A DNA stretch of 64,000 nt, taken from positions 39,199,124 to 39,263,123 of the forward strand of contig OY757016.1 of NCBI GenBank assembly GCA_963580285.1, written 5' to 3'. Below the pieces are notes generated by a model that was not told the origin of the DNA, did no database searches, and saw nothing but the letters and a program-made list of their open reading frames with translations. This stretch comes from Lucinisca nassula (taxonomy: Eukaryota; Mollusca; Bivalvia; Lucinida; Lucinidae). Below are positions 10,284 to 18,861 of the stretch, piece after piece. The translations under genes were made by a program, and so were the position numbers. Positions within the stretch are counted from its first letter, which is position 1. Each line of letters begins with the position of its first letter.

Positions 10284-10496
10284 GTATATAAATTCAGAAA
10301 AATATATCACCGCAATGACTTCAGCACCCAATTTCGTAAAATCATTCTTCGATATAAAAAGATTGGGTACAACATGGATATTATACGACAGACTGCATGC
10401 ATTGTAGTTAACCCAATCACGGTTGGCAACTTTGCTTCCCTCTTTAATTGCACACCGGTGGGTCAGGCCTCAGATTCTATGACGGCTCCAACGTAA
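10284..10496 (+). pseudogene. PLE RT C-terminal extension, copy A
   Basis: Continues the RT frame for 70 codons after the premature TAA: VYKFRKIYHRNDFSTQF..., then ILRYKKIGYN and NPITVGNFASLFNCTP, ending SDSMTAPT before TAA at 10494-10496. The same ending occurs in copy B, at 42.1 kb and at 23.6 kb (minus), so this is the true C terminus of the family. The last codons and the stop lie inside the candidate SECIS. Confidence 0.8.
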
Positions 10497-10556
10497 AGGC
10501 TTATTGAAAATTAGAGAGATAATGTTGGTTGGTGCCTGATGCTCTGTCTCTGGTCG
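10467..10556 (+). promoter_or_regulatory. Candidate SECIS element, copy A
   Basis: Seen: ATGAC (10479-10483), 11 further bases, AAA (10495-10497), and TGAT (10537-10540). GGC after ATGAC pairs with GCC before TGAT, and CCAAC pairs with GTTGG, giving a helix with one U-U mismatch. This is the eukaryotic SECIS layout: a UGA/GA quartet, a helix of about 11-12 nt, and unpaired AAA. In other copies the GGC/GCC pair is GGT/ACC, a compensatory change. Function (recoding UGA as selenocysteine) is inferred. Confidence 0.75.
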
Positions 10557-11068
10557 GGCTCATCGGAGTCTAACTGTTGGTTTTCTTTTGCTCCAGCATT
10601 TCAGTGGTTTCTTGCTGTCGAGTCCTCACCGTTGTCTCACCTCTGTGGTTCTTTGATTTTTGTGTTTACGGAGATGTTGCACTGATGAGTTAGGAGGCCT
10701 TCATGCGGACTGAACAAATTATTTGTCTAAATCGCGACGGAAGTAAGGGCGAGGATTGTGGCCACGTAAAATCGATTTAAGCCCCCCAGTGGAAATCGTC
10801 CACTGACCGTTCCAAGGCGGCTCTTCTGTGGCGATTTATTTATGTTGTTGTTTGTTACTTACTGTGTGTATCACTTGTGTCTTTTGGTTTTGGATGGCCA
10901 TATGGCCATTTTGTGGGAAAGTAACTGTCCTTATGGCCTTCCTTTGTTTGGGTTTCCATTATGGTCTGGTCGCTTAGTGTTTGTATTTCTTTCCCTTTGG
11001 TGTCTTTTATGGGTGGAGTAAGTTAATTGTATCAATTCCTGATCTTTGTTTTACTTCTATTCTGAACT
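10557..11068 (+). mobile_element. PLE 3' tail, copy A
   Basis: Non-coding tail, the most frequently dispersed part of the element in this window. It matches the inverted copy at 13285-13793 with only a handful of differences over about 510 bp, so one was produced recently. It ends near ACTTCTATTCTG, where copy B begins. Confidence 0.8.
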
Positions 11069-11285
11069 GCTTCGGTGATATAAAGCCCGATTACAAATCT
11101 TTATATAATCAGCACAGTCTTGCAGTCCTTAGTATCACAAATAATTTTAAACTTACTATATCTCCACTTAGGTTACATTCTGCTTCATTGTACGGATTCT
11201 CCATTATATTAATAATTTTAGTGCTATGTTGCCGTCGGTATTGGTGAGGCCCATAAACTTGTTTTCTGTCGCTTCCGTTAATTTA

Positions 11286-12000
11286 AGTGGCGCTGGTAGT
11301 GCCAATTTATTTAAAAATAATCTGAGAGTTAGATTATCTCCTACCAAAGCGCCCATTCTTCGGAAATATACCAATCCGTTCAAAAGAAGTGGAATGTATC
11401 CTAGTATTTCCAAGTGCAATGCTGTTCACATTTATGCACTGCGTCTACCGTTTCTTCGTCTGTAAACGGTAGACGTTTTTCTGTAGTTAACATGTCCGAT
11501 TTGACATGTAGATCTACGGATTTGATATATGTGATAATCTGACATGCTGCAAATAGTAAAACGCAGTATGTCCGGCAAACTAATCGCATGTTAAAAACAA
11601 GTTTTAACGAACACTATCGTAGAATGAGTAAGCCTAAAAAATCGAACACTTTCTTGTACCGTCATTTCAGACGTACAGGTCATTCTATAAAAGATATTTC
11701 TATACAGCCAGTGGAAAAAAAAATATTATGATATAAATTCTACAGCTAGGTTTAAAATTATTAAACGGCATGAAACTGAATTAAAATGGATTAAATTATT
11801 ACAGACACCTTTTCCATTTGGCTTTAATGACAACATTTATCATGAGGGTAATATATCGAAAATGCCCGACTTTGATATTTTCTCGCTTCTGGACAGTCGA
11901 AAGCGTAAAACTATATCGCACGGCACAAGAAAAAATGGTAATTATAAACGTAAATTACGTGCTTTTAAAAGAAACAATACCAGACTGAAGTGACTGTCCA
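11286..12000 (+). pseudogene. PLE N-terminal GIY-YIG endonuclease, copy B
   Basis: After a basic N-terminal region (RLSPTKAPILRKYTNP, then SKCNAV) and a frameshift near 11435, the frame reads DLTCRSTDLIYVII, then TGA (11540-11542), then HAANSKTQYVRQTNRMLKTS, NEHYRRM, and YRHFRRTGHSI. This has the GIY-YIG spacing (IY...YV) and the later His residues of the PLE CCHH motif. The TGA sits where relatives have the Cys of that motif. QYVRQT lacks the usual Gly. A shift near 11725 precedes KRHETELKWIKLL (likely catalytic Glu) and FPFGFNDNIYHEGNIS. Such an enzyme would nick target DNA for priming. Confidence 0.75.
11540..11542 (+). other. Candidate selenocysteine codon (TGA) in the endonuclease
   Basis: In-frame TGA between LIYVII and HAANS. 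In PLE GIY-YIG domains this place is normally a Cys following the IY strand (recalled consensus). There is no second copy of the endonuclease in the window for comparison, so chance mutation of a TGC or TGT codon is not excluded. Confidence 0.5.
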
Positions 12001-12008
12001 TAATATTA

Positions 12009-12861
12009 ATGAATCATGGACGCCACTCAATGCTGCTTGTTTTTCTAAGTTCATTACCCATTTCTGTATTACGGATTCTGGATACCGAGGCGAATAAATT
12101 CTACGATATTTCTAATCAGTTATACGACGCTGCTCTTTTAATTAGAGGTTATACTCAGCATGAATGTCCTTTCATCGATTCGGAAATTAATCAAAAACAT
12201 CAGTACATCAAAATATCCTTCATTAATAAGGGTTTGGATTTTATATATTTACCTAGTATCTTCCGGGAGAGTTCGGTTATTTCATCCATTCCTGCTTATT
12301 TTCAAAATACTGAAACACCCATAGTTTGCTATAAATACAATAAACTTGTTAGATCTATCATTTTAATTCCAATAAACTTGTTTCTGATCTTGATATTGAC
12401 ACTAACACTCCTGATACATGTGATTGTAAAAATTCAGTGTATTGCTATCCTGCTGCTGGTCATATTATTACTGGCAATTTAAAAATTATTCCTGATTCTA
12501 GGATACGTAATATAATTTGTAAAGACCTAAATATCGATTTCCTTCTAAAATTGATTCCAATAAATGTAGAGATGAAATCGCTGCTGCCTTGAATGAATTT
12601 GCTAATCGATGGTGTAAACGAGAGTATGTTGAACATAAAGCTCTTAAAGAATGGAAACTTGGCATTCTGAAATTAGTGAACAAACGTATTTCTTTTTATT
12701 CACAAAATACGAACTTATAACCTCCTAAACCTAAGACGTCTTTACGTCACCTTAAACTATGTATTCAAGAATTTCATAGGAAGTTTGTTTTGGCTCCAGC
12801 TGATCACCTTAAACTATGTATTCAAGAATTTCATAGGAAGTTTGTTTTGGCTCCAGCTGAT
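12009..12861 (+). pseudogene. PLE linker region with CxC motif, copy B
   Basis: Encodes ILDTEANKFYDISNQLYDAA, LPSIFRESSVISSIPAYF and CYKYNKLVRS. A one-base loss near 12363 shifts the frame into VSDLDIDTNTPDTCDCKN, where CDC (12419-12427) is the CxC motif, then YPAAGHIITGNLKIIPDS. Another one-base loss near 12520 precedes NKCRDEIAAALNEFANRW and KEWKLGILKLVNKR. TAA near 12718 replaces a Leu codon of copy A. The 157-codon open frame at 12009-12482 is the first part of this region plus out-of-frame sequence, not a gene. Confidence 0.75.
12748..12861 (+). repeat. 57-bp exact tandem duplication in PLE coding sequence
   Basis: Units at 12748-12804 and 12805-12861 are identical. The length is 19 codons, so the frame is kept. 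Each unit covers HLKLCIQEFHRKFVLAPAD. Copy A has only one, so the duplication is private to copy B. Confidence 0.9.
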
Positions 12862-13284
12862 AAGGCCGCTAACAATGTGGTCGTTGTTTGACGGCTTCAC
12901 TATGTTAACACTCTTCAGCAAGAACTTGGTGTTACTAAGGCCTATGAACTACAGCCTTTAGCTGTAGAGAGGGCTTAAGTTGATGACTACATTTGTCATT
13001 CAGCCACCAAGTTTACTGGCTGTGTTACAGAAGGCCAAGACAAGCTTCCTACGTACTATTGGTTACCTAAACTTCATAAAAGACCATACAAAGCACGATT
13101 TATTGCAAATTCAAGCTCTTGCACCACCACTGAACTCTCCAAATTATTAACTTCATGTTTTACTGCCATCAAAAACATGTGATAAAATATTGCGACAAAG
13201 TATTCGAAGGAACATGTAGAAATCTGTTTTGGTCTATAAAAAATTCTAATGAAGTTTTAAATAAATTGAAATCCAGACGTTTTC
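12862..13284 (+). pseudogene. PLE reverse transcriptase, copy B, part 1
   Basis: Reads KAANNVVVV, TGA (12889-12891), RLHYVNTLQQELG..., with TAA near 12977 in place of an Ile codon of copy A, then LPTYYWLPKLHKRPYKARFI and SCTTTELSKLLTSC. A deletion in the poly-A stretch near 13172 breaks the frame. Interrupted at 13285 by an inverted PLE tail. Confidence 0.8.
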
Positions 13285-13793
13285 ATGCTTCAGAGTAGAA
13301 GTAAAACAAAGATCAGGAATTGATACAATTAACTTACTCCACCCATAAAAGACACCAAAGGGAAAGAAATACAAACATTAAGCGACCAGACCATAATGGA
13401 AACCTAAACAAAGGAAGGCCATAAGGACAGTTACTTTCCCACAAAATGGCCATATGGCCATCCAAAACCAAAAGACACAAGTCATACACACAGTAAGTAA
13501 CAAACAACAACATAAATAAATCGCCACAGAAGAGCCGCCTTGGAACGGTCAGTGGAAGATTTCCACTGGGGGCTTAAATCGATTTTACGTGGCCACAATC
13601 CTCGCCCTTACTTCCGTCGCGATTTAGACAAATAATTTGTTCAGTCCGCATGAAGGCCTCCTAACTCATCAGTGCAACATCTCCGTGAACACAAAAATCA
13701 AAGAACCACAGAGGTGAGACAACGGTGAGGACTCGACAGCAAGAAACCACTGAAATGCTGGAGCAAAAGAAAACCAACAGTTAGACTCCAGTC
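13285..13793 (-). mobile_element. Inverted PLE 3' tail inserted in copy B's RT
   Basis: Minus-strand copy of the tail at about 10565-11068, nearly identical to it. It splits the RT just before motif A; a short CAG is repeated at the junctions, a possible target duplication. Its 5' truncation point lies just 3' of the SECIS. It forms, with copy A's tail, a ~510-bp inverted repeat about 2.2 kb apart. Confidence 0.85.
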
Positions 13794-14874
13794 TGTTTAC
13801 TTATGATTTTCCACCCTTTACACTACACTTCCTAATAATCTTATATGATTTAATTGAATGGGCAATTCATAGGGAAGACTCTCTCTATCTTGCATGTAAT
13901 GTAAGAAATGCGTTTTTCACTTCTGAAGAGCATAAAACTATACTTTATGGTCATGTCAGAAGGTGTGTGAAGCTCTCAACTTTCTACTTGACAATATTTA
14001 CATAAGATTTGGTACTAAGCTATTTAGACAAGTTGTGGATATTCCGATGGGTACTAATTGCGCACCACTTGTGGCTGATCTGTTTTTGCTTTGCTATGAG
14101 AGAGACTTCATGATGTCCCTTTCTGTTGATAACCAGTCTGAAATCATTGAAGCGTTTAGCTCCACTTCTAGATATTTGGACGATTTACTAAATATTGATA
14201 ATACCTATTTCGATGGTTTGATCAGTCAAATTTACCCCCCAGACTTCAGTTAAATAAAGCAAATTCTTCGTATACCGAGGTCCCGTTTTTTGAATTTACA
14301 CCTATCTATTGTGGATGGGTTTGTTTCTTGCAAAATTTATGATAAACGCGATAATTTTGATTTTGAGATTGTAAACTTTCCTTTTTTTTTGGACGGTGAT
14401 GTTCCACGTGCGCCATCCTATGGCGTTTATATTTCACAATTAATTCGATTTGGCAAAGTGTGTAGTCATGTAACTGACTTCAGCACTCGTAATAAATGGT
14501 TAACGGCTAAACTTCTTAATCAGGGTTATCGGTCCCATAAACTACGCAAAGCCTTTTCAAAATTTTATAGACGTCATTCTGATTTAATTTCAAAATTCAA
14601 TACTGGACTTAAATCTCTTCTGCAACAAGGTCTATCCGAACCCGAATTTTACGGTGACTTAGTATATAAATTTTGAAAAATTTATAACCGCAATGACTTC
14701 AGCACCCAATTTCGTAAAATCATTCTTCGATATGAAAAGATTGGGTACAACATAAATGTTACACGACAGACTGCATGCATGGCAGTTAACCCAATCACGG
14801 CTGACAACTTTGCTTCCCTCTTTAATTGTACGCCGGTGGGTCAGGCCTCAGATTCTATGACGGTTCCAACGTAA
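13794..14874 (+). pseudogene. PLE reverse transcriptase, copy B, part 2
   Basis: Contains motif A (TYDF... region, damaged), LACNVRNAFFTS, motif B DIPMGTNCAPLVADLF, motif C SRYLDDLLNI, and the thumb HKLRKAFSKFYRRH. Shifts occur near 13840, 13935 and 14250. TGA at 14674-14676 replaces the AGA codon of copy A and of the 41.9 kb copy, so it is decay, not recoding. The frame then runs to SDSMTVPT and TAA at 14872-14874. Confidence 0.8.
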
Positions 14875-14920
14875 AGGCTTATGTTGGTTGGTACCTGATG
14901 CCCCTGTCTCTGGTCGGGCC
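14845..14920 (+). promoter_or_regulatory. Candidate SECIS element, copy B
   Basis: ATGAC (14857-14861), AAA (14873-14875) and TGAT (14896-14899). GGT pairs with ACC and CCAAC with GTTGG around a single U-U mismatch; flanking CAGA/TCTG pairs can form the lower helix. The apical part is shorter than in copy A. The stop TAA (14872-14874) overlaps the AAA. Confidence 0.75.
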
Positions 14921-15405
14921 CATTGGAGTCTAACTGTTGGTTTTTTTTTTTGCTCCATCATATCTGTTGTTTCTTGCTGTCGAGTCCTCACCGTTGTTTC
15001 ATCTCTGTGGTTGTTTGATATTTGTGTTCACGAAGATGTTGCACTGATGAGTTAGGAGGCCTTCATGCGGACTGAACAAATTATTTGTCTTAAACGCGAC
15101 GGAAGTAAGGGCGAGGATTTAAGCCCCCAGTGGAATTCGTTTCCGCTGACCGTTCCAAGGCGGTTATTTTGTCGCGGTTTATTTTTGTTATGGTTTGTCT
15201 TTGGGTGTTTGTGTCGCTTATATTATTTTATTTCAGATAGGCTTTTTGCCATTTTGTGGGAACGTAACTGTCATTTTGGCTTTCCGCTGTTGGCGTATCC
15301 GTTGGGGTCTGTTGCTTCATGTTTCTGTTTCTTTCCCTTTGGTGTCTCTGATGGGAGCTGTGGGTGACTTGTAATGATTCCTGATCATTGCCTCTACTTC
15401 TTTTT
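14921..15405 (+). mobile_element. PLE 3' tail, copy B
   Basis: Diverged relative to copy A's tail: a longer poly-T at about 14940, and a region missing around the ACGTGGCCACA block. The 100-codon frame at 15065-15367 runs in it and is not a gene. Confidence 0.75.
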
Positions 15406-15499
15406 GCACTCGTGGTAATTTCATACGATGTTTATGAAACTCGCCGAAGGCTAGTTTCATTAATTTCATATGAAATGACTACCCGTGTAACATCCTCTA
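15406..15499. mobile_element. Palindromic MITE, family P
   Basis: Starts CACTCGTGGTAATTTCATA and ends CCCGTGTAACATCCTCT. Arms hold GTTTATGAAACTCGCC and its imperfect inverse. It abuts the end of PLE copy B. Confidence 0.7.
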
Positions 15500-15596
15500 G
15501 AAATGTAATATAAATATAAATGTAATGTCGCCAAACGGTAAAAATCGAAGGCTTCCAAGTGAAACATGCAAATAAACGTGTCGATGTCTAATGATA

Positions 15597-16925
15597 CGAG
15601 GACTATTCAAATATGAATTCAAGTAGAACGTTTTCTCATGCACTAATGCGAAAATCACCTGGAAATAAATATCACAGCGTAGAAAAACATTTTACCTATA
15701 CTTTGATACCAAACCTGTTAAAATCCGTCCACTTTAGCCATGTATATAGTTCGATTAAAACTGTCTACTCTTGTATACTGATACAAAACATAGTTGGAAG
15801 AAGGTCAGAGTACGCCGTTGAAATACGGTCCTATTATAAGAATCGTTGTATTCTTGGTATTTGGAGCAAAGACATTTTTGATGAAATATGTTCGGTTTAT
15901 GGGCATAATGAAATGTCTTTTCCGACAGTTTTTCGTTGGTGTAAGAAATTCAGCTGTGGGCTAGGCTCAACAGAAGATGCACCACATGATCGTCGGCCGA
16001 AAAGAGCAACATCTGCCAAGATGGTTGCTAGAGTGAAAGAAATAGTTGCTACCGATGCACGATACACCCCTAGGCAAATAGTTAGTATGGTTGGCATCTT
16101 ATTAGGAGCAGCTCATACAATTCTGAAACGGGATTTGAAAATGAGAAAGATCTGTGCTAGATGGATTCCCCATCTGTTGACAGATGAGCAGAAAAAGACA
16201 CGCGTTCAGTGCGCCAAGTTGCTTAAAAAGTTTCCAAATTACAATGCATGGTCTTTTGCTAATGTCGTCACAGGTGACGAGACATGGGTTCACTTTTTTG
16301 AGCCAAAACGAAAGATTCTGAACAAAATATGGGCAACAAAGTATTGCAAAAGACCATGCATTGCAAAGCGGACCATGAGCGTCAAGAAGGTAAGGTATGC
16401 CATATTCTTTTCAAATCAGGGCCCTGCTATTCAGGTTGCTGTGCCTAAAGGCAAATCTGTAAATGCGAAGTTTTACAAGAATAAAGTTCTTCGAAAATTG
16501 AAGAAATATTTCATAGAACGAAGACCCGCAACTGGTTTGGCCAATGTCAGATTGCTACATGACAATCGCAAGGCGTTCATTGTGCAAGACTATCTGAAGC
16601 AGGAAAATGTTGTTGAACTCCCTCACCCCCCGTATTCCCCTGACCTTGCCCCGTGTGACTTTTTTTTTTGATCCCGCGACTGAAAAAGTACCTTTCTGGT
16701 CGAAAATTTGTACAGCGCAAACACCTCGGTTCTGCAATATTCCAATGCCTTCATAGTATACCTCGAAAAGAATACCAAAATGCATTCAATGATTTTATCA
16801 GAAGACTGAAAGTTTGTTTATCTGTTAAAGGGGAGTACTTTGAGGGGACAAAATAAATTTTTTATCGAAATGTATCACGGAATCATTTTTATGTGCTTAG
16901 TTGCATTCATATTTGAACAGCCTCG
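15597..16925 (+). mobile_element. mariner-family DNA transposon with matched TIRs
   Basis: Terminal inverted repeats CGAGGACTATTCAAATATGA (15597 on) and the inverse at 16905-16925 differ at a few positions only. Both are flanked by TA (15595-15596 and 16926-16927), the mariner target. Total length ~1.33 kb is normal for the family. The single gene is a transposase with one frameshift. Confidence 0.9.
15613..16856 (+). pseudogene. mariner transposase, one frameshift
   Basis: DNA transposase that cuts and joins element ends at TA. The frame is open from 15613, but the first ~70 codons lie in and near the TIR and the natural start is probably downstream, close to YAVEIRSYYKNRC. Features: N-terminal helix-turn-helix region with SFPTVFRWCKKF and DRRPKRATSAKM; WIPHLLTDEQKKTR; VTGDETWVHFFEP (first catalytic Asp); RLLHDNRKAF (second); PHPPYSPDLAPCDFF (third). 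A T-run at about 16661-16671 shifts the frame to a premature stop. One base restores the match to IPRLKKYLSGRKF... ending EYFEGTK at 16853. All three acidic residues are retained. Confidence 0.88.
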
Positions 16926-16999
16926 TATCTGCCCGACTGTTCTTCGCTTTTTACTGCGCCTTAGTTATTATTCAATGTTTACATTCTCTGTGCATTTAC

Positions 17000-17276
17000 A
17001 GACGCACCTACAAATGCATTGTAAATTTTACCGCCGAAAAAAAAAACACAAAAATTTTAAGTTGAAAAATTGTGATTTTTTTCTTATTTTTGCTCAAAAT
17101 ATAGATTGTGGATACTCGTAAGGACCACCTTATCGAGGCAGTTCTAACGAGTACCCACAATCTATATTTTAGAGCAGAAATAAGAAAAAAAAAGGTTTAT
17201 CCCCGTAAACCCCAGTTTTACTAAATAGAAGTGGAGTTCATGGGGTTCAAAACTATATTGGCGTGTTTTCGTGATG
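17000..17276. mobile_element. MITE family A copy
   Basis: Same orientation as 297-573. Left end altered (GACGCACCTACAAATGC), right end CGTGTTTTCGTGATG intact. Hairpin arms carry several mismatches (GGACCACCTTATCGAGGCAG). Confidence 0.75.
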
Positions 17277-17309
17277 AAACCCCTATAGACGCAATGTTGG
17301 TCATACCAC

Positions 17310-17760
17310 AATGAATATATAGAGGATATTTACTTTGTGAGGTGGATACAAAAATATTTCATCGAGTGAGATGAAAACATCCAAATTTTCACGAGTGCGA
17401 AGCACGAATGAAAATTCGGATATTTTCAACACTAGAGATGAAATACTTTTGGTATCCGCCGAAAAAAAAATCTTATTATTTTTTATTTGATCGCCCATAC
17501 TGTACGTCAAAATTTTAACTGTCTTGAATACAGCATTTTTACAGTTCAAAGAGTGCTTTTCAGTGTATTTTACAGAATTATTTTACGGATAACATATGTC
17601 TTTTGACGAGAAAAAGTAGTCCGGGCTGCTACTGTGAAAATAACAAGGTCATGTTATCGTATATTTTCTCAGTGTGAAAGTATCGTATATTTTCACGGTG
17701 TGAAAATATCATTTTCATTTGTTTCACTGCAAAGTATGAAATAAATTGATTCATGCTACA
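17310..17760 (+). mobile_element. Family K repeat
   Basis: Starts ATAGAGGATATTTACTTTGT and includes TATTTCATCGAGTGAGATGA, AAAAAGTAGTCCGG and paired TATTTTCACGGTGTGAAAAT palindromes. A minus-strand copy is at 41395-41880 and a fragment at 22985-23060. No ORF with a known domain. Confidence 0.65.
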
Positions 17761-17942
17761 TGTACGTCACATGATCATTAAATGGAGTCAAAATAAACCA
17801 TGGTACTCTCCCATATGATTTGTCGATGGCGACGTCACGGCGTCAGCGGCGCTCTTCTGCTGTCAAGTATAGGAACAGTGCGTGCACTTGTTTTCCTGTT
17901 TCAATTTCAGCACCCAAACCAGAATTTTTCGACACATAATGG

Positions 17943-18240
17943 TTTGTTTGATTTGAGGTTTAACGTCCCCGTCAACACTGTAAAGGTCATTTTGGAGACG
18001 TTGCTTCCAATTTTGTGGGACTTTTACCCGACATTGAGATGACATGACATCTCAAGCCCTGTCGCCCAATGAAACCAATAGGGTTTATTAGCATGGACGG
18101 TCCGCCTCGCACCGCGGTTCCTGGACAGGCTTAGATCCTCTAAGCGGTTTACCAGTACTAGTGTGCGGGCCGGATTCAGCTCTGCGTGGAAGCATCATGC
18201 AGCCCACATATTTCTTCAAGCCCCTATGGGCGGGGGCTTC
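17943..18240 (-). mobile_element. SINE-like family F, minus orientation
   Basis: Begins (on + strand) GTTTGATTTGAGGTTTAACG and ends with the CCCCTATGGGCGGGGGC palindrome, mirroring 2205-2519. The copy is nearly complete. Confidence 0.75.
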
Positions 18241-18290
18241 GACACATAATGGATGGAATATAATGTGAATATAAGTATTAAAGCTACTTT

Positions 18291-18861
18291 CATCACGAAA
18301 ACACGCCTATATAATTTTGACCCCATGAACCCCACTTTTATAAAGTAAAACTGTGGTTTACAGAGGTAAACCTAATTTTTCTTATTTCTGTTCTAAAATA
18401 TAGATTGTGGGTACTCGTTAACCCCACTTTTATATAGCAAAACTGGTGTTTACAGGGGTCAACCTAATTTTTCTTATTTCTGTTCTAAAATATAGATTGT
18501 GAGTACTCGTTAGAACCGCCTCTGAGGCGGTTCTAACGAGTACCCACAATATATATTTTGAGCAGAAATAAGAAAAATATCTCAATTTTTCGTCTTAAAA
18601 TTTGCTTTTTTTTCACCAGTATAATTTACAATGTTTTAGTATAGGTTTTGTTTGTTTGTTTTATTTGAGGTTTAACGTTCCCGTCAACACTGTAAAGGTC
18701 ATTTTGGAGACGTTGCTTCCGATTTTGTGGGACTTTTACTCGACATATAGATGAAATGACATCTCAAGCCCTGTCGCCCAATGAAACCAATAGGGTTTAT
18801 AAGCATGGTCGGTCCGCCTCGCACCGCGGTTCCTGGACAGTAAAGGTGTGTTTTCGTAATG
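18291..18861. mobile_element. MITE family A with internal duplication and nested F element
   Basis: Left end CATCACGAAAACACGCCTAT at 18291; right end GTGTTTTCGTAATG at 18848-18861. About 95 bp ending at the hairpin arm (TGGGTACTCGTTA) are tandemly repeated (18328-18420, 18421-18512). An F element (18648-18838) lies in the right arm. It shows three events in order: MITE insertion, duplication, SINE insertion. Confidence 0.75.
18648..18838 (-). mobile_element. 5'-truncated F element nested in a MITE, with 9-bp TSD
   Basis: Tail side reads TTTGTTTGTTTGTTTTATTT next to AGTATAGGT (18639-18647); the truncated 5' side meets AGTAAAGGT (18839-18847). The near-identical 9-mers are a target-site duplication, direct evidence of target-primed reverse transcription for family F. 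Confidence 0.75.

Larger units (their letters stand above)
8396..11068 (+). mobile_element. Penelope-like retroelement, copy A (5' truncated)
   Basis: Copy A begins inside the coding region, just before the residues NKRISFYSQNTN that copy B also encodes. It runs through the reverse transcriptase, a C-terminal extension, a candidate SECIS and a ~510-bp tail. It lacks the endonuclease and linker seen in copy B, as expected from incomplete reverse transcription. It is interrupted by a retrozyme at 8533-8939. Copy B follows directly, head to tail, a tandem arrangement typical of PLEs. Confidence 0.85.
11069..15405 (+). mobile_element. Penelope-like retroelement, copy B (Naiad-type domain order)
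   Basis: Domain order is GIY-YIG endonuclease (11286-12000), linker with a CxC motif (12009-12861), RT (12862-14874), SECIS and tail. N-terminal endonuclease plus a CxC linker is the diagnostic order I recall for Naiad PLEs; canonical PLEs carry the endonuclease at the C terminus. Several single-base frameshifts, stops, a 57-bp duplication and an inverted tail insertion make it non-functional. The 5' limit is set by the end of copy A's tail. Confidence 0.8.

Noticed and set aside
10685..10735. CTGATGAG followed by a hairpin in the PLE tail, as a possible hammerhead
   Set aside because: The GAAA segment is missing (GAAC only) and helix I does not pair (TTGCA against TAAATC). Only the true ribozymes at 8.6, 8.9 and 59.9 kb meet all core requirements.
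14674..14676. TGA in copy B as a selenocysteine codon
   Set aside because: Copy A and the 41.9 kb copy both have AGA (Arg) here, so a single A-to-T change explains it.
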